64,000 nucleotides of DNA from CAZWDL01 sp964632995 (GCA_964632995.1 CAZWDL010000025.1:1-64000); one strand, 5' to 3'; shown: positions 16,520 to 25,661, counted from the stretch's first letter. The notes: generated by a model from the sequence alone, not told the origin. Numbers and translations: made by a program.

Positions 16520-16910
16520 TCACCGCCAGGCGCCCAGGATCAGCCCCATCACCACGAAGGCCACCGTCATGTACCCCCCGTTGATCAGGATATACTTCCA
16601 GGAACGTTTTTCAAACAAGGCAATGATGCCGATACCGAATGCCGCCCAGCCGAAGCCGGCGGTAGCGCCCCAGGAGGCCGTGACGCCGTCATTAGAGAGG
16701 AAGACAGCCAGGTTGAAGGCCATAATCAGGGAGAAAAGAAAAGCCGAATACCTTTGCGTTATTGGTATTGTTGAGCTCCTCTTCAGTGAAGTTGTTGGCC
16801 TTCATCCAGGCCTTACTGAAGAGGATGGGCGAATACCAGAGCCCACCGATGAGGAAGGTGGAAGGCGCGGCGACGAAAACGGCGAGGTAGTTGATGTTGT
16901 CCGGGTTCAT
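16520..16910 (-). pseudogene. frameshifted DUF1761 membrane protein
   Basis: From ATG 16910 the protein reads MNPDNINYLAVFV, then GGLWYSPILFSKAWMK, then NNTNNAKVFGFSF, and then goes out of frame. In another frame the missing half follows at once: SLIMAFNLAVFL, FGIGIIALFEKRSWKYILIN, FVVMGLILGAWR, stop at 16520. Together they make about 130 residues, the normal length and order for the DUF1761 four-helix membrane family. The break is one extra T in a T/C-rich stretch near 16730-16740. It may be a pseudogene or a base-calling error; function of the family is unknown. Confidence 0.75.
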
Positions 16911-17008
16911 AAGCGGTTTGACTTTGGTAAAACAATAGTGTATTTTCAATCTAAAAATACGCATTAACGGGATCTCTTACTAAGCCGATTTACCGAAGCC
17001 GCATATGA

Positions 17009-17419
17009 ACACACCGAAAAAGGACGGCCATACAAGTGACTACTTTGACGAATGTCATCTGTGTCCTTTTCGTCACCCACGTCTACGAGACGGTATTTCT
17101 CATCAAAGAATGGCAGAGCGATCAGCTGACCTTTAAGCAGTTACAGCGAGCCAAAGCACAGGCAGAATTGCAGGCGCTGAAAACACAGATCGATCCGCAC
17201 TTTATGTTCAACTCCTTAAATATCCTGTCACATCTGATCGAGAGCGACGCGGAGCAGGCGCTGCGCTTCAACGACAAGCTGGCCAACGTGTACCGCTATA
17301 TCCTCAGCAACAAAGACCGGACGCTGATCCCGCTAGCAGAGGAGATCGACTTTCTGAATAACTACTTCACCCTGCTGGAACTGCGCTTCGACAGCGGGCT
17401 GGAACTACGGCAGAGGTAA
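17009..17419 (+). pseudogene. fragment of a LytS-type sensor histidine kinase
   Basis: The frame carries the end of a last membrane helix (VICVLFVTHVYETVFLIKEW), a linker, and the His_kinase domain start: QRAKAQAELQALKTQIDPHF, then MFNSLNILSHLI with the phospho-acceptor histidine, and LANVYRYILSNKD. It ends after ELRFDSGLELRQR. The sensor membrane domain is missing upstream (stop at 17006-17008) and the ATPase domain is missing downstream. In frame the coding similarity begins near AIQVTT before the GTG at 17036. The fragment is joined directly to the tail of a response regulator. Confidence 0.75.
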
Positions 17420-17510
17420 ACTGAAGGTAGAACTGGAGTCCGAAGGGGGCGAAGAAATAATTGTAAGCCAGGAACGAGCGGGAGTGTTCCGGGATTGGCC
17501 GGAGGGCTGT
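17406..17510 (+). pseudogene. C-terminal tail of a LytTR response regulator
   Basis: In a frame different from the kinase, beginning at 17406, the sequence reads YGRGKLKVELESEGG, then EEIIVSQERAGVFRDW. That is the last strand-helix unit of a LytTR DNA-binding domain, which in this lineage normally follows its LytS kinase gene. After FRDW similarity ends, though the frame stays open to 17555. The junction with the kinase fragment is at about 17404-17412, implying one deletion that removed the kinase ATPase domain and nearly the whole regulator. Confidence 0.65.
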
Positions 17511-17694
17511 AACACGAATTTGATCGATTTAACCCTTTCCAGGCAAATAGCGTGAACATTTGAGGTCCCAACCTGATATAATACTGTAGCAGTAATCAAA
17601 AGCTGTTTCCCTGTCCGCGCCGGAGATTAATCGAGATACCATAATACCGGGAGGAGAGATTCATTTTTTTAAGAAAAAATATTTACATCCTATC

Positions 17695-18915
17695 ATGGCA
17701 AACCGTTTCGCCCTACTTGGCTGGAGCCTTCCCGTTATTGAAAGCATGCAGAAGGCCAACAAGCCTTTCGTCGTTGTTTCCTTTCCCGATTTTGAACCCT
17801 ACGCCAAAGAACACAATATACCTTTCGTTCCTTATCAACTCGACAAATGGGGCAGCCACTCCAACTCCCTGTCGCTCGCAGAATTGCTGCGTGCCTGGGA
17901 CGTAGATGTCGCCGTTCCGCTATTCGAAGAAACCGTGGAATGGGCCGGCGCCCTGAATTCCATCTACCGCGACGATCCGCGGGTGCTCAACCGCGCCTTT
18001 CTTTTCCGCAACAAAGCCATGATGAAGCGCAAAGCTTTGCTGGGCGGCCTGAGAGTCGGCCTCTTTGAAGAAGTGCATAACCGCGAACAGGTGCACAAAT
18101 TCCTGGACCGGCTCAACGAAGCGGAATTACAATTGCCCGGTGAGGAGGATGCCTGGTTCCACGTCAAGCCTTTCGCCGCCGCCGGCACCGTTGGTCATCA
18201 CTTCATCAAATCGCGTGATCAGATCGACACCAAAATCAATGACAAAGACTTTCCCTGCATGGTTGAGAGTCATCTGCAGGGGCAGGAGTTCTCCTGTGAA
18301 GCCTTCATTCACGGCGGAAAAGTTCGTTTTTTAAATATTACCGAATACGTCAAGCTGGGTTATTCGAATTTTATCCCTGCCGGTCCGGAGCTGGAATCCA
18401 AGCGCGACCTCATTCACCGTGAGGTGCAAAAACTGGTTGACATCTTCGGCATCGAATACGGCATGATTCACCCGGAGTGGTTTATCAACGAAAAAGATGA
18501 GCTCAACTTCGGCGAAGTAGCCTGCCGCATTCCCGGCGGCCATATTCTGGAGCTGGCCTCCAAAGCCTGGGGCTTTGACGCCCTGCTGGCCTTCGTCCTC
18601 TGTCATGATCCCAGCCTCAGCGCGAAGGAGCTCGATGAGCTGTTTCCGCCCGAAGACTACGAGCCGCCCAAGTACTACGGCAACGTCATGATCTTCCCGA
18701 AACGAGGGCAGATCTCCAAACTGGAGGTGCCTGAGGAATTGATGGAAGACCCCTACTTCCTGGATCACAACCTGGCCCAGCCGATCGGTCCGCAAAAGAT
18801 CGCCAACCGCGTAGGTTTTGGTAACCACTTTGGAACCGTTAACTTTGCCGGTGAAGACCCCGATCGGATGACCGAGTTGTTAAAGCATTATGAGGACGTG
18901 CCTTTCTACGTCTAA
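17695..18915 (+). CDS. ATP-grasp domain protein, putative carboxylate-amine ligase
   Basis: The 406-residue protein has an N-terminal pre-ATP-grasp Rossmann-like part (residues 1-110) and an ATP-grasp core. WFHVKPFAAAGTVGHHFI is the nucleotide-binding lysine and Gly loop, PCMVESHLQGQEFSCEAF the hinge and metal strand, and YGMIHPEWFINEKDELNFGE then VACRIPGG the acidic metal site and substrate arginine. Enzymes of this fold join a carboxylate to an amine or thiol through an acyl phosphate. There is no signal peptide. The residues 300-406 tail is family-specific. It is the first gene of a seven-gene plus-strand block ending with arg genes, and starts 140 bases after the decayed regulator. Substrates are unknown. 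Confidence 0.82.
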   Translation: MANRFALLGWSLPVIESMQKANKPFVVVSFPDFEPYAKEHNIPFVPYQLDKWGSHSNSLSLAELLRAWDVDVAVPLFEETVEWAGALNSIYRDDPRVLNRAFLFRNKAMMKRKALLGGLRVGLFEEVHNREQVHKFLDRLNEAELQLPGEEDAWFHVKPFAAAGTVGHHFIKSRDQIDTKINDKDFPCMVESHLQGQEFSCEAFIHGGKVRFLNITEYVKLGYSNFIPAGPELESKRDLIHREVQKLVDIFGIEYGMIHPEWFINEKDELNFGEVACRIPGGHILELASKAWGFDALLAFVLCHDPSLSAKELDELFPPEDYEPPKYYGNVMIFPKRGQISKLEVPEELMEDPYFLDHNLAQPIGPQKIANRVGFGNHFGTVNFAGEDPDRMTELLKHYEDVPFYV

Positions 18916-19062
18916 ACTCTTTGCCAACCGCACCGGTTCTCTAGATAGGAACCGATCCAAGTTTTACCCATTGGTAATTCATATATCGAAAAAAGCTCAT
19001 CCCCGCACCGGTACGCAAGGCCGTGTAGGGATGGGCCTTTGCTTTTTGACCAAAACGCATGC

Positions 19063-21036
19063 ATGAACGTTAGCATCAGCGAACAACAAGAGAAATATCT
19101 GGAAGGCCTTTCTGAACTCCGGGAAGCCGCCCCCTTTTTAAGACAATCAAAACTGGAGCGGCTGCTCAGTCAGGTAGACCTGCTCAGCCGCAGCCGGAAA
19201 GGGTTCGACATCATTTACGAGCACCTGCCGGCGCTACTCGAAGCTCAGCCCTTCAAGAATACGGTTTGGGATAGACCCGGGCATCTGGCGCCGGGACTGG
19301 TGGCTGGAACTCTGCTGGCCGGCCACCCGACGAGTACCACGGAACTGCTTAGCGAGCTCCGGATGATCGCCATTGTCGAGGGGCGCTGGAAGCATCCGCA
19401 TTTCACAGCGGAGCAGGCTTCTCAATTTCTACAGGATGTACTGGTTATCAATTTTCAACTGGCCTTCGAGGATTTCAGCGCCGATTCGTGGGATAGCTAT
19501 CCCAGGGGAGAATTAAAGAAAGTTCGCTTGTTGTTTGAGTTTTTGCGAAGGCATATTCAACTGCAAGACCTGATCGACAAGCTGTACCAGGAGATTGATA
19601 CCCTGATTGCCCACCGGCCCATCGCTACGGATAAACTGGAGATGATGCTTCGGGTTATCGATGAGAGGATACAGCTCGATCAGAACAAAGAGCCGGATCG
19701 GCAGTTACGGCGCTACCTTCAGGCTTTTCTCGCCCCGACCGAGAATACGCAGCAAATAGATTCACCGGATGATTACGCAGCGCTGTTGCCGCGCTTCAAT
19801 CAGCGGGAAATGGAATGGGAATGCCGGAAACTTGGCGAGCAGATGTGGAAAACGGGCCTGGTCTCCTCCTACCACGTTACTATGATCCGCTATCTTGCCC
19901 AGGAGCAGCCCAGCTTTCTGCCGCGATTGCTGCATCTCGACGCGCACGGCCAGGCGGAATTCGAGCGTCACCATACTTTTATTCTGATGCTTATTCAGGA
20001 GTTTATCATTCCGGCCAACCGGCAGGCGGTGTACGGGCTGTCCCGTATATTGCAACGCAATCTCTTTTCCCGGCCTATCACCTGGAATGCCTTTAACCGC
20101 TTATTGGGCATCGACATCCATCCCGATATCGCAAAAGACTTAATTAAAAGTAATCATTCCGGACAAGCGGCGACGCCGCTGCAGCTGCTGATAGGCGGCG
20201 CCATCAACGTACTGGGCCATCCGCTCGGCGTCCGGCAGGGGAATAATCCCACCTGCGCCTCGGCGCGGGGTATCAGCATGTGGAGCCGGCACGCACCCGG
20301 CAAACTCATCAACCTGCTCATCGACGCCGCTACCGCCAATAATATCGCTTTTCGTTACGAGGGGCAATTCATCGAATCGGCCGACCTGCAAGAGGGCCTG
20401 GTGCGTCGCTTCGACTACAAACTTGACCCCGTCTCCGTCGTGCTGGTCCAACATCTGGATAAGGTGTACAACACCATGATGCAACGGGCCACCTTTAAGC
20501 ACCCGGGCGAAGACCCCCACATTTCAGTTAATCCGGCCTTCTACGGCCACTGGATACAAACCGGCTTCCTGTCCGTTTATAATCCCATCAGCGCCGCGGT
20601 GGAAAACTACGAGGATTTCGTGCGCATCTTCTACGCTTCCTTCCACCCCGAATACAACGGCGGGCACCACCTGATTTACCCGGTGCCGCTGGGTATTTTC
20701 ATCACCAACACCGCCGCGGAAATGACAGGCTATCACGCCGTCTCCCTGCTGCGCGTGGAAGAAGACCCTTCCGGAAAATGGCGGGCCTATTTTTTCAATC
20801 CCAACAGCGAAGGCCGTCAAAACTGGGGACAGGGTATAGAGCCCTCCGTTACCGGCCGCGGAGAACGTCACGGCGAATCCTCCCTGCCGATACATGAATT
20901 CCTCTCGCGGGTATACGCCTATCACTTCAACAAGATTCAGCTTGGCGACAAGCCCGCGGCTATCCCCGAGCCGGTAGTCCGGCAAGTGACAGAGCTCTCG
21001 CGTAACAGCTGGGGGAAGAAATACCGGTGGGTTTAG
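19063..21036 (+). CDS. large protein with papain-like Cys-His-Asn signature
   Basis: The frame opens at a TTG (19039), but the ATG at 19063 (MNVSISEQQEKYLEG) is more likely, giving 657 residues. I do not recognise the family. The first 330 residues are helical with no signal peptide or membrane segment. Residues 385-600 look like a cysteine-peptidase or transglutaminase fold: GNNPTCASARGISMWS offers C398 at a helix start, GYHAVSLLRVEED offers H558, and AYFFNPNSEGRQNWG offers N579. The order and spacing match papain-superfamily enzymes, including the NSxGxxWG-like ending. It follows the ATP-grasp gene by 147 bases and precedes the racemase by 110. A cytosolic peptidase, amidase or transpeptidase acting on the ligase product is inferred. 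No known-family claim is made. Confidence 0.7.
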   Translation: MNVSISEQQEKYLEGLSELREAAPFLRQSKLERLLSQVDLLSRSRKGFDIIYEHLPALLEAQPFKNTVWDRPGHLAPGLVAGTLLAGHPTSTTELLSELRMIAIVEGRWKHPHFTAEQASQFLQDVLVINFQLAFEDFSADSWDSYPRGELKKVRLLFEFLRRHIQLQDLIDKLYQEIDTLIAHRPIATDKLEMMLRVIDERIQLDQNKEPDRQLRRYLQAFLAPTENTQQIDSPDDYAALLPRFNQREMEWECRKLGEQMWKTGLVSSYHVTMIRYLAQEQPSFLPRLLHLDAHGQAEFERHHTFILMLIQEFIIPANRQAVYGLSRILQRNLFSRPITWNAFNRLLGIDIHPDIAKDLIKSNHSGQAATPLQLLIGGAINVLGHPLGVRQGNNPTCASARGISMWSRHAPGKLINLLIDAATANNIAFRYEGQFIESADLQEGLVRRFDYKLDPVSVVLVQHLDKVYNTMMQRATFKHPGEDPHISVNPAFYGHWIQTGFLSVYNPISAAVENYEDFVRIFYASFHPEYNGGHHLIYPVPLGIFITNTAAEMTGYHAVSLLRVEEDPSGKWRAYFFNPNSEGRQNWGQGIEPSVTGRGERHGESSLPIHEFLSRVYAYHFNKIQLGDKPAAIPEPVVRQVTELSRNSWGKKYRWV

Positions 21037-21146
21037 AAAAGATCGGAGGATGGAGAAATTGAAGGGCGATTCAATTTCTCCATCCTTTCGCACCCGAAGT
21101 CCGAACATTTTTTATTTTAACCTTATACAATTAAGTAATACCATTC

Positions 21147-22397
21147 ATGATGGTCACCAAAGCAGATACCACTCGAAAAGTAAGACACACCTCCCGGATC
21201 GAACTCAGCCAGCCGGCGCTGCGGAAGAATGTGAACTTCATCCGTAAAAAAATAGGACAAAAGCCGGTGCTTTCGGCGGTGGTAAAGGCCAATGCCTACG
21301 GTCACGGTATCGAACCCATGGTGCAAATGCTGGAGAACTGTGGTGTCAATCACTTCGCCGTCGCCTCTGCCTTTGAGGCCGAAGAAGTATTGGAAGTCTG
21401 CTCCGAAGACTCAACCATCATGGTCATGGGTATCCTGTACGATGAGGATATTGATTGGATCCTCCGGAATGAAATCGAATTTTATGTATTCAGCTACGAG
21501 CGCCTGGCGGTGGTACTGGAGCAGGCGAAGAAGGTTGGTAAAAAGGCGATTGTCCACATCGAAGTGGAAACGGGTACCAATCGCACCGGAATGACGATGC
21601 CTTATTTTAAAAAAGCGCTTGAGTTCTTAAAGCAGCATAAAGAGCATATCACTTTTCAAGGCATCTGCACCCACTTGGGCGGCGCCGAATCGGCCTCCAA
21701 CAAGTTCAAAATAGACGAGCAGATCCACCGCTTTAAAGAATTTCTGGAGGAAATGGACCGTCAGGACTACCACCCCCGCTATCGCCACATCGCCTGCTCG
21801 GCGGCGGCGCTGGCCTATCCGGAGACCATCTACGACATGGTGCGGGTAGGCGTCGCTACCTACGGTTTCTGGCCCAGCGCGGATACCTATCGGAAACACC
21901 TCCACGACGTAGGCAAGACCAAGGACGCCCCCATGAGCCGCATCCTGCGCTGGAAAACCGATATCATGGACCTCAAACACGTTCCGAAAGGCGATTATAT
22001 CGGCTACGGCACTGCCTTTCAGGCTAAGCGCGACATGGATATTGCCGTCATTCCGCTGGGCTACAGCAACGGCTACCCCCGCGGATTGTCAAACAACGGC
22101 CAGGTGCTGATCAGAGGCCGCAAGGCGCCGATCGTCGGGCTCATCAACATGAACCTGTTCATGGTTGACGTCAGTCACTTCGGGGAGGTCGCTATCGGCG
22201 ATGAGGTCGTACTGCTGGGTAAGCAAAAAAATAACGTTATCAAAGTGAGTTCTTTCACCAATGCGGCTGATCTGCTCAATAACGAAATGCTCAGCCGACT
22301 GCCGACAGCTATTCCCCGCAAGATTATTAAAAAGCCGGAGAACCCATTCCGAAACCAAAGACAGGAAGCCGGGACCTTGTCGAAAAAAGATCGTTAA
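21147..22397 (+). CDS. alanine racemase-like PLP enzyme with variant motif
   Basis: The 416-residue protein has both alanine racemase domains. The TIM barrel carries the PLP lysine K47 in VVKANAYGHG, GTNRTGM, and ACSAAAL. The C-terminal beta domain carries the catalytic tyrosine Y287 in IGYGTAFQ and IPLGYSNGYPRGLSN. The usual GRVCMDQxMVD loop is here GLINMNLFMVDV, so the conserved Asp is Asn (N336) and the Arg is Leu. Bacteroidota often carry alanine racemase fused to MurF, so this free-standing copy may be an extra enzyme with another substrate such as ornithine; that is inference. The C-terminal 35 residues are a polar extension. Its stop is 17 bases before argB, indicating co-transcription. 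Confidence 0.83.
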   Translation: MMVTKADTTRKVRHTSRIELSQPALRKNVNFIRKKIGQKPVLSAVVKANAYGHGIEPMVQMLENCGVNHFAVASAFEAEEVLEVCSEDSTIMVMGILYDEDIDWILRNEIEFYVFSYERLAVVLEQAKKVGKKAIVHIEVETGTNRTGMTMPYFKKALEFLKQHKEHITFQGICTHLGGAESASNKFKIDEQIHRFKEFLEEMDRQDYHPRYRHIACSAAALAYPETIYDMVRVGVATYGFWPSADTYRKHLHDVGKTKDAPMSRILRWKTDIMDLKHVPKGDYIGYGTAFQAKRDMDIAVIPLGYSNGYPRGLSNNGQVLIRGRKAPIVGLINMNLFMVDVSHFGEVAIGDEVVLLGKQKNNVIKVSSFTNAADLLNNEMLSRLPTAIPRKIIKKPENPFRNQRQEAGTLSKKDR

Positions 22398-22414
22398 CGA
22401 ACCAGATCTATACA

Positions 22415-23254
22415 ATGAACGACAGCACTGCTACCGAACAGCCACTCGTACTCATCAAGTACGGTGGTAATGCTATGCGCAACGAAGACTTACAGCGGGC
22501 CGTCATCGACAGCATACGGCAGCTCCGCGACCGCGGCCGCCGCGTGGTCGTCGTGCACGGCGGAGGCCCTTTTATCAAGCGCATGCTCGAAACGGTTAAA
22601 ATCGAATCCGAATTTATCGAAGGGCATCGCAAAACCACTCCCGAAGCGCTGAAATATATCGAAATGGCCCTCAAAGGAGAGGTCAACGGCCAACTAGTCA
22701 GCCTGCTCAACCAGACCGGGCAGCGCGCCGTCGGGCTCTCCGGAAAAGACGGAAAAATGGTAGAGGCGGTTAAACGCTACCATATCGTAGAAAAAGACGG
22801 GGAAAGTACCCGCTACGACCTGGGACAGGTCGGGGATGTCGCCAAGGTCGATACCTCCCTGATCCAGCTGCTGCTCGGTCAAAACTACCTGCCGGTGATC
22901 ACCTGTATCGCCTCCGATAAAGGAGGGCAGGATTTTAATATCAACGGCGATATGTTTGCCGGCCACCTCGCCGGCGCCCTGGGCGTCGACCAATACCTGG
23001 TGCTGACCGATGTCGACGGCCTGATGCGCGATATCCGTCAACCCGATACACTCATTCCTTCGCTTCCGCTAAAAGAGCTGAAAAGCCTGTACGGCTCCGT
23101 CATCAAGGGCGGGATGATCCCCAAAATGGAGTCCTGCCAGATCGCCCTGGAAAAAGGCGCCAAAACCGCCCGCATCATCAACGGCACCCAACCGGAACAG
23201 ATACTGGACGCGGTGCTGACTGAGCAACCCATCGGAACAAAAATTTACCAATAA
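22415..23254 (+). CDS. argB: acetylglutamate kinase
   Basis: The 279-residue protein is an amino-acid kinase family member that phosphorylates N-acetylglutamate, the second step of ornithine synthesis. The nucleotide motif IKYGGNAM, the VVVVHGGGPFIKR substrate loop, EGHRKTTPEAL, VNGQLVSLLN, NINGDMFAG, LTDVDGL, and the C-terminal GGMIPKMESC motif are all intact. The start ATG lies 17 bases after the racemase stop. The length and motifs match plain NAGK without the N-terminal helix needed for arginine-sensitive hexamers, so arginine feedback is not expected by that route. Confidence 0.96.
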   Translation: MNDSTATEQPLVLIKYGGNAMRNEDLQRAVIDSIRQLRDRGRRVVVVHGGGPFIKRMLETVKIESEFIEGHRKTTPEALKYIEMALKGEVNGQLVSLLNQTGQRAVGLSGKDGKMVEAVKRYHIVEKDGESTRYDLGQVGDVAKVDTSLIQLLLGQNYLPVITCIASDKGGQDFNINGDMFAGHLAGALGVDQYLVLTDVDGLMRDIRQPDTLIPSLPLKELKSLYGSVIKGGMIPKMESCQIALEKGAKTARIINGTQPEQILDAVLTEQPIGTKIYQ

Positions 23255-23308
23255 AGTGCCTGGTTTCCGAGAACCGGGAACGGAGAACTTTTACTCAACC
23301 ATAACACC

Positions 23309-24520
23309 ATGACAGAAGTTACCAATAAATCACTCCACGAGATAGATCAGGAGCACTACCTGCCTACTTTCAAGCGTTATCCGCTGGCTTTCCGCCGGGG
23401 CAAAGGCTGCCGGATATGGGATGTGGAAGGGCGTGAATACCTGGACGTCCTGGCCGGCATCGCCGTCAACAACCTCGGCCACTGCCATCCCAAGGTCGTC
23501 AAAGCCATACAGCAACAGGCGGAAACCCTGATCCACATTTCCAACTTTTTCGTCAGCGAGCCGCAGGTGGAACTGTCGAAGCGGCTGACCGAGCTGTCGG
23601 GTATTGAGCGCGTCTTTTTCTCCAACAGCGGCGCCGAATCGGTGGAAGGCGCCATCAAAATCGCCCGCAAATACGCGCACAGTAAAGGGCGCGGCGGAGG
23701 TCTCATTTCGATGGAAAACTCCTTCCACGGCCGTACCCTGGCGACCATCGCCACGGGTAAGAAAAAGATGCAGCGGGGCTTCGGTCCTATGCCTTCGGGT
23801 TTCCACCAGGTCCCATTTAACGACATCGAAGCGGTGCGCCAGAAGGTCAGCAATGAGATTGCCGCCATCATCCTCGAACCCGTTCAGGGCGAGGGCGGCA
23901 TCAACATAGCCAAGCCCTGCTACATGCGTGCCCTGCGGGAACTGTGCGACAAAGAGGATATCGTACTCATCTTCGACGAAATCCAGTGCGGCATCGGCCG
24001 CACCGGCACCCTCTTCGCCAAAGAGCAATTTGAGGTGCAGCCCGATATTATGACCCTGGCCAAAGGGCTGGGCAGCGGCCTGCCTATCGGGGCCATCCTC
24101 AGTAACGAACGGGTAAGCGGGGCCATCGAATACGGCGACCACGGCACCACCTTCGGCGGCAATCCCATGGCTTGCGCCGCCGCCCTTGCTACCATCAACA
24201 CGATCGAAGAGGAAGGCATCGCTCAGCAGGCCGAAGAAAAAGGCGAGTACCTGCGCCGCCGGCTGGACAAACTGACCATGCGATTCCCCTCCCTGAAACA
24301 AGTGCGCGGCCTAGGCCTCATGATCGGCGTGGAATTCGATTTCGAAACCAAGCCGCTCGTCGCGAAAATGATGGAGCGCGGCGTGCTGGCCAACGCCACC
24401 GCCGGCAATGTGCTCCGCCTGGTACCGCCGCTGATCATTTCGGAGAAAGAGATGGACGAACTGGTGGAGGTGATCACACAGTCACTGGAAGCAATGACGG
24501 AGGCGAGAGCCACAGCGTAG
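23309..24520 (+). CDS. argD: acetylornithine/succinylornithine aminotransferase
   Basis: The 403-residue class III PLP aminotransferase converts N-acetylglutamate semialdehyde to N-acetylornithine. It shows the Gly-rich cofactor loop NSGAESVEGAIKIARKY, the HGRTLATIATGKKK segment, the cofactor aspartate in IVLIFDEIQCGIGRTG, the PLP-binding lysine K252 in MTLAKGLGSGLPIGA, and a C-terminal LRLVPPLIISEKEMDE. It follows argB by 54 bases. The same fold can act on other omega-amino acids, but the argB-argC-argJ context makes the acetylornithine role the natural one. Confidence 0.93.
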   Translation: MTEVTNKSLHEIDQEHYLPTFKRYPLAFRRGKGCRIWDVEGREYLDVLAGIAVNNLGHCHPKVVKAIQQQAETLIHISNFFVSEPQVELSKRLTELSGIERVFFSNSGAESVEGAIKIARKYAHSKGRGGGLISMENSFHGRTLATIATGKKKMQRGFGPMPSGFHQVPFNDIEAVRQKVSNEIAAIILEPVQGEGGINIAKPCYMRALRELCDKEDIVLIFDEIQCGIGRTGTLFAKEQFEVQPDIMTLAKGLGSGLPIGAILSNERVSGAIEYGDHGTTFGGNPMACAAALATINTIEEEGIAQQAEEKGEYLRRRLDKLTMRFPSLKQVRGLGLMIGVEFDFETKPLVAKMMERGVLANATAGNVLRLVPPLIISEKEMDELVEVITQSLEAMTEARATA

Positions 24521-24521
24521 A

Positions 24522-24556
24522 GAAGTCGGAAGTCGGAAAGCGGAAAGCGGAAAGCG
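24522..24556. repeat. five heptamer tandem repeats (GAARNCG)
   Basis: Two copies of GAAGTCG and three of GAAAGCG lie end to end, directly after the argD stop and before argC. Slippage-prone purine repeat. It may influence readthrough between the two genes, but no hairpin accompanies it. Confidence 0.6.
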
Positions 24557-24626
24557 GAAGGTTTTCCCGACCGAGACGACGAAGGCCGGCCGGAATTAGA
24601 AAGTTTAGAAAGACAAATCAGAAAAC

Positions 24627-25661
24627 ATGAGTATACAAATAGGCATCATCGGATCCACGGGCTACACGGGCTCGGAGTTGGTCCGCATTCTCAAGAATCA
24701 TCCCGAGGCGGAGATCGCCGTCATCACCTCGGAGAGTCACGCCGGCGAGCGCTTCTCCGATATCCATTCCCATTTCCAGGGCATCGAAGAACAGGTGCTG
24801 GTGCGGGCGGAAGAGATCAATCCGGACGCATTGGACGTGGTCTTTCTGGCACTGCCGCACGGCGTTTCCATGAGCTACGCCCGGCAATTCCGCGACGCGG
24901 ATTTCAAAATCGTCGACCTGTCGGGGGATTTTCGGCTTACTTCGCCTGACGTGTATGAGACCTGGTACAATAAGTCGCACGTTTTCCCGGAAGGTTTCGA
25001 GCGGGCCGTCTACGGATTGCCGGAATTGTTCCGCGAGGATATCCGTAAGGCTGATCTGGTAGCTAACCCCGGTTGTTATCCCACCAGCGCCATATTAGGA
25101 GTCGCCCCCCTGCTGGCTGCCGGCCTTATCGATCCGGGCAACATTATTGTGGATGCCAAATCGGGCATCACCGGCGCAGGCGTCAAGGCCAAACCTACGA
25201 CGCACTATTCCAATGTCAGTGATAATTTCAAGGCCTACGGCTTGAAGAACCACCGTCATACCATAGAAATTCAGGAAAAACTGACCGCGCTGGGAAACAA
25301 CGGGACCTCTGTGCAGTTTACCCCCCACCTGCTACCCGTAGATCGCGGCATTTTGTCAACGATCTACACTACCCCGGTGGGAAAGGTGACCGAGGAACAG
25401 GTCAGAGCGGCATACGAAGATCACTACGGCGATGAGCCCTTTATCCGCTTGCGTAATACCCCTCCGTCCATCAAGGAGGTGCGTGGCTCTAATTATTGCG
25501 ACTTGTTTGTCACCTATGACGATCGCACCAATCGCATCATCACCCTATCGGTCATCGACAACCTGGTTAAAGGGGCCGCCGGCCAGGCCGTGCACAATAT
25601 GAACCTGATGCTGGGGCTGGAGGAGCAGACCGGTTTTGTAGCGGTGCCGCTAAGTCCCTGA
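24627..25661 (+). CDS. argC: N-acetyl-gamma-glutamyl-phosphate reductase
   Basis: The 344-residue enzyme reduces N-acetylglutamyl phosphate to the semialdehyde with NADPH. The nucleotide loop is GIIGSTGYTGSELVRIL near residue 7. The catalytic cysteine is C150 in VANPGCYPTSAILG, and the KPTTHYSNVSDNFKAYGLKN and HRHTIEIQE segments carry the catalytic histidine region. Type 1 length and pattern. It lies 106 bases after argD and 135 before argJ on the same strand. Confidence 0.95.
   Translation: MSIQIGIIGSTGYTGSELVRILKNHPEAEIAVITSESHAGERFSDIHSHFQGIEEQVLVRAEEINPDALDVVFLALPHGVSMSYARQFRDADFKIVDLSGDFRLTSPDVYETWYNKSHVFPEGFERAVYGLPELFREDIRKADLVANPGCYPTSAILGVAPLLAAGLIDPGNIIVDAKSGITGAGVKAKPTTHYSNVSDNFKAYGLKNHRHTIEIQEKLTALGNNGTSVQFTPHLLPVDRGILSTIYTTPVGKVTEEQVRAAYEDHYGDEPFIRLRNTPPSIKEVRGSNYCDLFVTYDDRTNRIITLSVIDNLVKGAAGQAVHNMNLMLGLEEQTGFVAVPLSP

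Noticed and set aside
23330..24301. 323-residue minus-strand frame
   Set aside because: It is antisense to argD, which is intact.
24522..24556. Tandem heptamers considered as a CRISPR-like array
   Set aside because: Units are contiguous without spacers and only seven bases long.
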